A stretch of DNA of 8,483 bases, from NCBI GenBank assembly GCA_030605745.1, contig JAUWHT010000315.1, positions 1-8,483 on the forward strand. Reading direction: 5' to 3'. Below are positions 1 to 5,178 of the stretch, one piece after another (positions within the stretch are counted from its first letter, which is position 1; each line of letters starts with the position of its first letter). The translations under genes were made by a program, and so were the position numbers. Under the pieces are notes generated by a model. That model had not been told where the DNA came from and searched no databases. It saw nothing but the letters and a program-made list of their open reading frames with translations. Source of the DNA: Pirellulales bacterium. GTDB lineage: Bacteria; Planctomycetota; Planctomycetia; Pirellulales; Thermoguttaceae.

Positions 1-2
1 CT

Positions 3-449
3 CTATTCTCCAGACTGGCCCTTAATTTCATTGATGAGTGCCTCAATCTCACGAATCAGCGTAGGAAGGTTAGGTTGTGTAAAGCTCATCTCTGGTGCAG
101 GGATCCGATGATGCTTTATGTCTGGGGGTATATGTTTATGATGCGGATCGGTGCTTTGCAGGGCTGGATCACTCGGATGTGGTTGTGAATCATACCAGTA
201 CAGTTTTTCATTCTCGCGCCATACTTCATATCCATACCAATCGATTACAACAGGCTGGCGGTGATAGACCAGACGTTCTCGAACTACCAGGCGGACACCA
301 CCATCAAAGTAGAGCTCACCTGTCACTCGCGCTAAGGTCGCACCACGCCGGATGGGCGTCACTGTTGAACGACGCACGGACGGGAATTGATCAGTGAGCG
401 CATATAGGAAAAGCTCGTAATCTTCGGAAGTGCGCAGTGGATTGCTCAT
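3..449 (-). CDS. TumE-family toxin of a type II toxin-antitoxin pair
   Basis: The 148-residue product looks like the TumE (DUF6516) toxin family. Its beta-rich middle carries a conserved basic strand (TPIRRGATLARV), then ERLVYH, the signature WYGYEVW (about residues 71-77), WYD and a PHP/PHHKH histidine-rich stretch (about 90-105). The C-terminal helix is LPTLIREIEALINEI. The known partner arrangement is antitoxin first, toxin second, and that is what is seen: the ATG overlaps the upstream gene's TGA in an ATGA junction (446-449), which implies translational coupling. Toxin activity and target are inferred from the family; the catalytic residues are not established from this sequence. The gene is complete, with its stop codon 3 bases from the window edge. 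Alternative: a TumE-fold protein with no toxic role. Confidence 0.82.
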   Translation of the reverse strand: MSNPLRTSEDYELFLYALTDQFPSVRRSTVTPIRRGATLARVTGELYFDGGVRLVVRERLVYHRQPVVIDWYGYEVWRENEKLYWYDSQPHPSDPALQSTDPHHKHIPPDIKHHRIPAPEMSFTQPNLPTLIREIEALINEIKGQSGE

Positions 450-718
450 GGGGAAACGTGAATCAGTCCTGCCAAACTGGGAGCATTAGTAGCTTGTTGG
501 CGTTGGATCTCATTGCGATATTCAGCTTGCCTGGCAAGCCAAGTACGATACACGCTGGCCCATTCCCCAAAGTCCAACACCCAACTGTCATCCTCTGGTT
601 CCTCACCACTAATGTATGAAGCATAGAAGATTTCTGAACGGATACCGTACTTTCGTTCAAAGGCCAGCAAGTCTTCTTCAAGCGCGTGAATGTCAGCCAG
701 GATTTCTCGTAGAATCAT
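446..718 (-). CDS. Putative antitoxin paired with the TumE-type toxin
   Basis: The 90-residue, acidic, mostly helical protein lies immediately upstream of the toxin gene and ends inside it by a 4-base overlap. Its core reads FERKYGIRSEIFYASYISGE (about residues 20-39), then a Trp- and acid-rich stretch (EDDSWVLDFGEWASVYRTW), then a basic helix (RQAEYRNEIQRQQ). The 'FExKYGxxSExFYxxYxxGE...EWAxxY' pattern is one I associate with small antitoxin-like proteins beside such toxins. It does not resemble the XRE helix-turn-helix antitoxin of the characterised TumA/TumE pair, so if it autoregulates it must do so by another fold. The start is secured by a GGAGGTGA Shine-Dalgarno ending 3 bases before the ATG. 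The antitoxin role is inferred from position, size and coupling. Confidence 0.72.
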   Translation of the reverse strand: MILREILADIHALEEDLLAFERKYGIRSEIFYASYISGEEPEDDSWVLDFGEWASVYRTWLARQAEYRNEIQRQQATNAPSLAGLIHVSP

Positions 719-721
719 TGT

Positions 722-729
722 TCACCTCC
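722..729 (-). promoter_or_regulatory. Strong Shine-Dalgarno of the antitoxin gene
   Basis: On the minus strand GGAGGTGA is followed by ACA and the ATG at 718. It is an uninterrupted match to the 16S rRNA 3' end and the strongest ribosome site in the window. It fixes the antitoxin start and is consistent with the antitoxin being made in excess over the toxin, whose translation depends on the overlap. Confidence 0.8.
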
Positions 730-754
730 GTTTTTCACTTGGCAACCCGGCGCT

Positions 755-799
755 AACCCTTCAGATTACCGGGGCACGTCCATCTTGTCAAGAAGGGTT
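755..799. repeat. 8-bp inverted repeat bracketing the toxin-antitoxin promoter
   Basis: AACCCTTC (755-762) and GAAGGGTT (792-799) are perfect reverse complements separated by 29 bases. They lie directly outside the -10 and -35 hexamers respectively. This could be a split operator for autoregulation. A chance palindrome or a weak protease-mRNA hairpin are the alternatives. Confidence 0.4.
763..791 (-). promoter_or_regulatory. Sigma70-like promoter of the toxin-antitoxin pair
   Basis: On the minus strand TTGACA (791-786, perfect -35) is followed by a 17-base spacer and TAATCT (768-763, -10). The predicted start is near 756, giving a leader of roughly 37 bases to the antitoxin ATG. The pair could therefore be transcribed separately from the upstream protease gene. 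The -10 match is only moderate (TA....T retained), so the call rests on the perfect -35, ideal spacing and position. Confidence 0.6.
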
Positions 800-809
800 T
801 CTTCCTGAC

Positions 810-1187
810 TTAGAACTCCACGAACTCGCTGGGATAGTGAGAGAGATCGAGCTGCTCATTCTCCGGTACCAAGCGTATTCCCCATTGCTGCATCGCCAAG
901 GCTCCGAAGAGGATCTCGATAACTCTTCCCTCCTCATCGGTTCCAATGTCGTCGATCACCATCGCTTCAGTGTGAAACGGCTTTCCTGCGACCTCGCCAA
1001 CGAGCACGGCGGCCCGTGAAGACACTTTCGTCTCTCCCGCCAGCTTCGTGTATGTCGGTTGAGGCAGATCCGTGGTCGCAAGATGTGTCGCGACATCGGG
1101 AACGATGTAGGTATTCCTGGCACCCGAATCGAAAAGGGTCCAGATATCCCTATCATTTACACGGATCATTTGTCGTATTCTGCCCAT
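810..1187 (-). CDS. Retropepsin-like aspartic protease family protein
   Basis: The 125-residue product has the layout of a single-lobed retropepsin-like aspartyl protease (clan AA). The catalytic-type motif FDSGARNTYI has Asp20-Ser21-Gly22-Ala23, and the downstream hydrophobic-hydrophobic-Gly motif is ILFGALAMQQWGIRL (about 92-106). The C-terminus is LDLSHYPSEFVEF. Retropepsins act as homodimers, each subunit giving one Asp, and the length fits one such subunit. No signal peptide or membrane segment is seen, so it is probably cytoplasmic. I chose ATG 1187, which has AAGAGG seven bases upstream, over an in-frame TTG at 1220. It lies on the same strand as the toxin-antitoxin pair, 91 bases upstream of it, with its own promoter. 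Substrate unknown. It could be a non-proteolytic relative, but the DSG triad is intact. Confidence 0.78.
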   Translation of the reverse strand: MGRIRQMIRVNDRDIWTLFDSGARNTYIVPDVATHLATTDLPQPTYTKLAGETKVSSRAAVLVGEVAGKPFHTEAMVIDDIGTDEEGRVIEILFGALAMQQWGIRLVPENEQLDLSHYPSEFVEF

Positions 1188-1205
1188 GCGAAGGCCTCTT
1201 CCCTC

Positions 1206-1233
1206 TTGAGTCGCTCTCAACTCCCACTATAAT
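1206..1233 (+). promoter_or_regulatory. Possible plus-strand promoter for miaA, overlapping the protease promoter
   Basis: On the plus strand TTGAGT (1206-1211, 4 of 6 matches to the -35 consensus) is followed by a 16-base spacer and TATAAT (1228-1233). The -10 is the other half of a perfect 12-bp palindrome, CTATAATTATAG (1227-1238), which also supplies the minus-strand -10. Initiation would fall near 1240, leaving a leader of about 44 bases that begins with the 1241-1262 hairpin. Confidence 0.48.
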
Positions 1234-1260
1234 TATAGCTGCTTGCCACAAGCCTGGCAA
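1232..1260 (-). promoter_or_regulatory. Sigma70-like promoter of the protease gene
   Basis: On the minus strand TTGCCA (1260-1255) is followed by a 17-base spacer and a perfect TATAAT (1237-1232). The predicted start is near 1225, about 38 bases before ATG 1187. The -35 and most of the spacer lie inside the inverted repeat at 1241-1262, so a protein bound there would block RNA polymerase. Confidence 0.65.
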
Positions 1261-1262
1261 GC
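1241..1262. repeat. 8-bp inverted repeat, candidate operator or leader hairpin
   Basis: GCTTGCCA (1241-1248), a six-base centre CAAGCC and TGGCAAGC (1255-1262) form a perfect palindrome. It covers the protease -35 region and would sit at the very 5' end of a miaA transcript started at the shared -10. An operator is the likelier reading; an mRNA hairpin is possible. No poly-T run follows, so it is not a terminator. Confidence 0.5.
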
Positions 1263-1283
1263 TAATGGATAATCTGAAATCCC

Positions 1284-2228
1284 ATGCCCTCAATATCCGC
1301 CCTTGATTGCTGGTTCCTCACCGGGCCGACGGCTGCCGGGAAGTCGGGCGTGGGACTGGAACTGGCACGACGGATCGATGCGGAGGTTGTCTCATTGGAC
1401 TCGATGGCGTTGTACCGGGGGATGGACATTGGAACGGCGAAACCGGCGCCGGATCAGCGCGGCGGCGTGCCGCACTACTTGATCGACGTGATCGAGCCGC
1501 ACGAGCAGTACAGCCTGGCGCAGTATGTCGAGGCCGCGTACCGCTCGATCAACGAGATCAAGGCCCGCCGTCGCGAGGTGCTTTTTGTGGGCGGGACACC
1601 GCTGTACTTGAAGGCGTTGCTGCGTGGCATCTTCCGCGGCCCGCCGGCCGATTGGCTGTTCCGCCGGCAGCTCCGCGATGAAGCCAAAATGCACGGCTGC
1701 GAATCGTTGCACCGCCGGCTGGCTGAGGTCGATCCGGTGGCGGCCGGGCGGCTGCATCCGAACGATACCCGGCGACTGATCCGGGCGCTGGAGGTCTACC
1801 AGAAAACGGGCCGGCCGATCAGCCAGTTGCAGCAGCAGTTCCAGGCCGGCCGACCGGCCGAAGCATGTCGCGTATTTGTGCTCAATTGGCCCCGCCGCGA
1901 GCTGCACGCACGGATCGACCGCCGCGTGGACGGGATGTTCGCCGCCGGGTTGGTCGACGAGGTTCGCGGGCTGCTGATGCCCGGCCGCAAGCCGCTGAGT
2001 CGAACCGCGCGGAAGGCCGTGGGCTATCGCGAGGTGATCGAGCACCTGCGGGGCGAACGCTCGTTGCCGGAGACCGTCGAGCTAGTCAAATGCCATACCC
2101 GGCAGCTTGCCAAGCGTCAGTGCACCTGGTTCCGCGGCCTGAGCGAATGTCGTTTTGTACCCATACCCGGTCAGCTCGACCCGGCCGAGATCGCCCGGCG
2201 AATCGCGGAGGCAGGGCACGCCGTCTAG
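1284..2228 (+). CDS. miaA: tRNA dimethylallyltransferase
   Basis: MiaA transfers a dimethylallyl group from DMAPP to N6 of A37 in tRNAs reading UNN codons, the first step to the ms2i6A-type modification; it is cytoplasmic. The 314-residue length is typical. Visible motifs are the P-loop TGPTAAGKS (13-21), SLDSMALYRGMDIGTAKP (37-54) with the catalytic-type Asp39, VGGTPLYLKALLRG (102-115), NDTRRLIRALEVYQKTGRP in the middle, and the tRNA-binding C-terminus RQLAKRQCTWFRG (273-285). The usual Gln of the DSMQVYRG stretch is Ala42, a variation also tolerated in other MiaA proteins. The ATG at 1284 puts the P-loop at the usual distance from the N-terminus. No clear Shine-Dalgarno precedes it. The gene is followed on the same strand by aspS. 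Confidence 0.97.
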   Translation: MPSISALDCWFLTGPTAAGKSGVGLELARRIDAEVVSLDSMALYRGMDIGTAKPAPDQRGGVPHYLIDVIEPHEQYSLAQYVEAAYRSINEIKARRREVLFVGGTPLYLKALLRGIFRGPPADWLFRRQLRDEAKMHGCESLHRRLAEVDPVAAGRLHPNDTRRLIRALEVYQKTGRPISQLQQQFQAGRPAEACRVFVLNWPRRELHARIDRRVDGMFAAGLVDEVRGLLMPGRKPLSRTARKAVGYREVIEHLRGERSLPETVELVKCHTRQLAKRQCTWFRGLSECRFVPIPGQLDPAEIARRIAEAGHAV

Positions 2229-2277
2229 CAGCCCGGACTAAGTCCGTCTATACTGACCTATCATTTGTCAGAAATCC

Positions 2278-2361
2278 GTTTAGCCGCCGGGCTTGCCCGG
2301 CGCGTCGGTATTCGAGCGTGTTGAAATCCGACGACGCGCCGGGCAAGCCCGGCGGCTAAAC
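2278..2361. repeat. Long perfect palindrome (30-bp arms), REP-like intergenic repeat
   Basis: The left arm 2278-2307 starts GTTTAGCCGCCGGGC and the right arm 2332-2361 ends CCCGGCGGCTAAAC. The two are exact reverse complements over 30 bases with a 24-base loop. Each arm also contains a smaller internal palindrome (CCGGGCTTGCCCGG). Its outer ends match the element at 4202-4263. It lies between miaA and aspS and ends 36 bases before the aspS start. It resembles the TTTAGCCGC-type palindromes I recall as frequent in planctomycete intergenic DNA; a terminator or processing role for the miaA transcript is possible, though no T-run follows. Confidence 0.85.
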
Positions 2362-2381
2362 TATCCGCGTATATTTCCATC

Positions 2382-2390
2382 GAGAGGGGA
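2382..2390 (+). promoter_or_regulatory. aspS: Shine-Dalgarno-like site choosing the aspS TTG start
   Basis: GAGAGGGGA ends seven bases before the TTG at 2398. Its purine run and spacing pick this TTG (or the adjacent TTG at 2401) over the in-frame TTG at 2293, which lies inside the palindromic repeat. Confidence 0.6.
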
Positions 2391-2397
2391 TACAAAC

Positions 2398-4164
2398 TTG
2401 TTGCGAACCCATACCTGCGGAGAACTTCGCGCTGAACATGTGGACCAACAGGTGACGCTGTGCGGTTGGGTCGATACATGCCGCGACCACAGCGGTGTGC
2501 TATTCGTCGATTTGCGGGACCGGTACGGCAAGACTCAGGTGGTTTTTGGGCCCGAAGGCGGGGCGGAGAACCTGGCACTAGCCAAGTCGCTGCGCTCGGA
2601 ATTCGTGGTGGCCGTTACCGGTAAAGTGGCACTGCGGCCCGAAGGAACGGCCAACCCCAGGCTGGCCACCGGCCAGATCGAGGTCCGCTGTCGGAAGTTG
2701 GAGATTCTCAACCGCAGCCTCACTCCGCCGTTCCAGCCGGGTGCCACGGAACTGCCCGGCGAAGACCTGCGACTGAAATACCGCTACATTGATCTCCGCC
2801 GAGCGGAAATGCAGCAGACTATGACGCTGCGGCACCGGATGATCAAGATCATGCGGGACTACTTCGACGAGTTGGGGTTCATCGACGTCGAGACGCCTAT
2901 GCTGGGCCGGAGCACGCCCGAGGGCGCCCGCGACTACCTGGTCCCCAGCCGCATCCAGGAGGGCACCTTTTACGCCTTGCCCCAATCGCCTCAACTGTAT
3001 AAGCAGATACTGATGATCGCCGGTTACGACCGGTATGTGCAGATCGCCCGATGTTTTCGCGACGAAGACCTGCGGGCGGACCGGCAGCCGGAGTTTACAC
3101 AGTTGGACCTGGAGATGTCGTTCGTCGATGCGGACGACGTGATAGATGTTGTGGACGGCCTGATGGCCCGGCTGGCCAAGGAGATACTGGGCCGGGAGAT
3201 ATCGCTGCCGCTGCCGCGGATGACTTACGACGAGGCGATGGAGCGTTTCGGCCACGACGCGCCCGACCTACGGTTCGGTATGGAACTGGTCGACGTGACC
3301 GACCTGGCCAGGCAGGCGGGGTTTCGGGTGTTTCGCTCGGCGGCCGAGTCCGGCAGCCGGGTCCGCGGCATCAACGCCAAGGCGGCGGCCGGCCGGTACT
3401 CCCGCAAGGCAATCGACCAGTTGACCACCTACGTCGCCGAGCACTTCGGGGCCAAGGGCCTGGCCTGGTTCAAGGTCGAGGAAGGCTGCAAGCTGGCCTC
3501 GCCGATCGCCAAAAACTTCAGCGGCGAACTGCTGGCCCAAATCGCCCAGCGGTTCAGTGCCGAGCCGGGCGACCTGCTGCTGCTGGTGGCTGACCGGTTC
3601 GAGGTGACCTGCAAGGCCCTCTACGGGCTGCGCAAGCGGCTGGGTGCCGAATTGAAACTCTACGACCCACAGCAGATGCACTTCTCCTGGGTCGTCGAGT
3701 TCCCCATGTTCGCACCTGACGAGGAGCAAGGCGGCTGGGTCGCCGTGCACCATCCGTTCACCACGCCAAGACCTCAAGATCAGCAACGGTTGGCCGCCGA
3801 GCCGGGCAAATGCCGGGCCCAAGCATACGACCTGGTTATCAACGGTGCGGAGGCCGGCGGCGGCACAATCCGAATTCACGACCAACAACTCCAACAGCAG
3901 GTGTTCGAGCTTCTGGGGATCGACCGGCAGGCGGCCCGGGACCGGTTCGGCTTCCTGTTGGACGCCCTGCAATACGGTGCCCCGCCACACGGCGGGATTG
4001 CCCTGGGAATCGACCGGCTGGTGATGATCTTCGCCGGCCTGGAGAGCATCCGCGACGCGATCGCCTTTCCGAAGACCCAACGGGCGACCGACCTGATGAC
4101 CGGGGCCCCCGGCCAGGTCGACGCCCGGCAGTTACGCGAGTTGCGAATCAAGGTCACCCGTTGA
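2398..4164 (+). CDS. aspS: Aspartyl-tRNA synthetase (bacterial type, possibly non-discriminating)
   Basis: This class IIb synthetase charges tRNA-Asp with aspartate using ATP. The 588-residue length is normal for the bacterial type. Domains in order: an OB-fold anticodon-binding domain (about 1-105, with CGWVDTCRDHSG near 22-33); the class II core with LKYRYIDLRR (about 126-135), STPEGARDYLVPSR, QSPQLYKQ and motif 2 FRDEDLRADRQPEFTQ (220-235); the bacterial GAD insertion (about 290-405); then HHPFTTP, AYDLVINGAEAGGGTIRIHD and motif 3 GGIALGIDRL (532-541). The start is TTG 2398 (or TTG 2401), giving the family's usual N-terminus LRTHTCGEL; the frame stays open upstream to 2293 through a repeat and is not expected to be coding. 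His31 and Gly83 match residues I recall from non-discriminating enzymes such as that of Pseudomonas aeruginosa, which also make Asp-tRNA-Asn for GatCAB. Confidence 0.97.
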   Translation: MLRTHTCGELRAEHVDQQVTLCGWVDTCRDHSGVLFVDLRDRYGKTQVVFGPEGGAENLALAKSLRSEFVVAVTGKVALRPEGTANPRLATGQIEVRCRKLEILNRSLTPPFQPGATELPGEDLRLKYRYIDLRRAEMQQTMTLRHRMIKIMRDYFDELGFIDVETPMLGRSTPEGARDYLVPSRIQEGTFYALPQSPQLYKQILMIAGYDRYVQIARCFRDEDLRADRQPEFTQLDLEMSFVDADDVIDVVDGLMARLAKEILGREISLPLPRMTYDEAMERFGHDAPDLRFGMELVDVTDLARQAGFRVFRSAAESGSRVRGINAKAAAGRYSRKAIDQLTTYVAEHFGAKGLAWFKVEEGCKLASPIAKNFSGELLAQIAQRFSAEPGDLLLLVADRFEVTCKALYGLRKRLGAELKLYDPQQMHFSWVVEFPMFAPDEEQGGWVAVHHPFTTPRPQDQQRLAAEPGKCRAQAYDLVINGAEAGGGTIRIHDQQLQQQVFELLGIDRQAARDRFGFLLDALQYGAPPHGGIALGIDRLVMIFAGLESIRDAIAFPKTQRATDLMTGAPGQVDARQLRELRIKVTR

Positions 4165-4201
4165 CGGATTAGGAATTAGGGATTAGCGTTTACGTTTAGC
4201 C

Positions 4202-4263
4202 GTTTAGCCGCCGCGTCTACGCGGCGTAGGCGTAGCTTCCCGGCGTGGACGCCGGGGCTAAAC
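4202..4263. repeat. Paired-hairpin palindromic repeat, same family ends as 2278-2361
   Basis: Outer arms GTTTAGC (4202-4208) and GCTAAAC (4257-4263) enclose two compact perfect hairpins: CGCCGCGT/ACGCGGCG (4209-4226) and CCCGGCGT/ACGCCGGG (4239-4256), each with a two-base centre. This is the layout of a paired REP element. A partial direct duplication, GTTTAGCC, precedes it from 4194. It lies between aspS and the thioredoxin-fold gene, ending 20 bases before that gene's start. Confidence 0.75.
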
Positions 4264-4283
4264 TAATCCGAAGGAATCAAACA

Positions 4284-4991
4284 ATGCGAACTTGCCACCA
4301 ATTGTGGATCACGCTGCTCGCGGCCTGTCTGGTCGCAACGTGTTGGGGTTGTCGCCATGAGGCGACCCAGCAGGATGCGGATCGTGCGAACGACGAGCGG
4401 CCCGCCGCCGTGCCGGAGCACGCGGCCGATGTGCAGCCTGCCGAGGTCGACGTACCTTCCCTACCTCTCGCAATCCCTAAAGTCGAGTTGACTAAGGCAC
4501 AAACCGCTGCTTGCCTGGTCCAAGTCGGCGACTTGATGCCCGAGGCTGAATTGCCCGATCTCAACGGCAACGTGCGGTCGCTTGGTGAGCTTCGGGGCGA
4601 GAAGCTGACGGTCGTGTTCTTCTGGAACAGCCGGAACATCTATGCGACGACAGAATTGGAAGACCTGACCGACGAGATTGCGGCGAGGTTTGCCGAGAAG
4701 GGTGTTCGGGTCGTTGGCATTAACGAGGGTGATACCCGCCAGGCCGCCGTCGCCGCGGTCGCCAACGCCGGGGCGAGGTTCGTCAACCTGTTGGACGCCG
4801 GCGGGGCCTACTTCGCCAAGGTGGCCACTGAGAAGATCCCCCGCACTTACCTGCTGGACGCGCATGGGAAGATCCTCTGGTTCGACATGGAGTATTCCCG
4901 CAGCACCCGCCGGGCCCTGCAACTGGCAATCGAGGTCGCGCTCGGCGAGACCACCCCCAAGCAACGCAAGCCGACACCGCCACTGGGGTAG
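4284..4991 (+). CDS. Exported thioredoxin-fold (TlpA/AhpC-TSA-like) protein lacking the CXXC cysteines
   Basis: The 235-residue protein starts with a signal peptide (MRTCHQLWITLLAACLVATC). A probable lipobox CWGC has Cys23 as the likely lipidated residue; the -3 Cys and -2 Trp are unusual, so simple secretion is also possible. After an acidic, Pro/Ala-rich linker (24-65) comes a thioredoxin-like domain: VGDLMPEAELPDLNGNVRSL (81-100), the strand LTVVFFW (108-114), and the conserved cis-Pro strand KIPRTYLLDAHGKI (184-197). The WCxxC active site is WNSRN (114-118), with Asn in both Cys positions, so thiol-disulfide exchange of the usual kind is impossible; a binding or structural role is inferred. 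ATG 4284 is chosen because AAGGAA lies seven bases upstream and it gives a clean signal peptide; the in-frame GTG-type extension to 4245 begins inside a repeat. It follows aspS by 119 bases. Confidence 0.85.
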   Translation: MRTCHQLWITLLAACLVATCWGCRHEATQQDADRANDERPAAVPEHAADVQPAEVDVPSLPLAIPKVELTKAQTAACLVQVGDLMPEAELPDLNGNVRSLGELRGEKLTVVFFWNSRNIYATTELEDLTDEIAARFAEKGVRVVGINEGDTRQAAVAAVANAGARFVNLLDAGGAYFAKVATEKIPRTYLLDAHGKILWFDMEYSRSTRRALQLAIEVALGETTPKQRKPTPPLG

Positions 4992-5008
4992 TGCTACAAC
5001 GCTATGTT

Positions 5009-5140
5009 CACCACGGAGACACGGAGAGCACGGAGCTTAAGTCTAGTTGTTGCAATAACTAACTTGCGGCTGTTTGCAACATGCAAGTAAAGCCCTATCT
5101 TTCTCGTAATCTTCTCCGTGTCCTCCGTGACTCTGTGGTG
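5009..5140. repeat. Inverted repeat with iterated CACGGAG units between convergent genes
   Basis: The left arm 5009-5035 (starts CACCACGGAGACACGGAG) and right arm 5114-5140 (ends CTGTGGTG) are reverse complements at 23 of 27 positions. The left arm is built of three CACGGAG heptamers. The 78-base centre holds two smaller interlocked inverted repeats, GTTGCAA/TTGCAAC (5049-5055, 5074-5080) and ACTTGC/GCAAGT (5062-5067, 5083-5088). It fills most of the 187-base gap between the convergent thioredoxin-fold and HD genes. I recall similar CACCACGGAGACACGGAG sequences as dispersed repeats in environmental bacterial genomes. Read through, it could fold in the RNA of either strand and act as a bidirectional barrier. 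Confidence 0.75.
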
Positions 5141-5178
5141 TATTCATTGAGTTCTGTGATTGCGAAGTTACGAACGAC

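Noticed and set aside
1392..2045. 217-codon minus-strand open frame inside miaA
   Set aside because: It lies wholly antisense to a clear miaA; long antisense frames are expected in GC-rich genes and the translation shows no domain.
2234..2246. Small hairpin CGGAC/GTCCG after miaA as a terminator
   Set aside because: It has only five base pairs and no T-run follows; too weak to call.
2293..2397. In-frame upstream extension of aspS by 35 codons from a TTG
   Set aside because: It is read through the right half of the palindromic repeat and has no family counterpart; the purine-rich site at 2382-2390 supports TTG 2398.
3268..4080. 270-codon minus-strand open frame inside aspS
   Set aside because: It is antisense to conserved aspS motifs, with no start signal or recognisable product.
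4349..4366. GTCGCC/GGCGAC hairpin near the signal-peptide end of the thioredoxin-fold gene
   Set aside because: It is a six-base stem inside coding sequence, as expected by chance in GC-rich DNA.
5009..5140. CRISPR-like array from repeated CACGGAG units
   Set aside because: Units are seven bases with one- or two-base gaps and an inverted arrangement, with no spacers and no cas genes.
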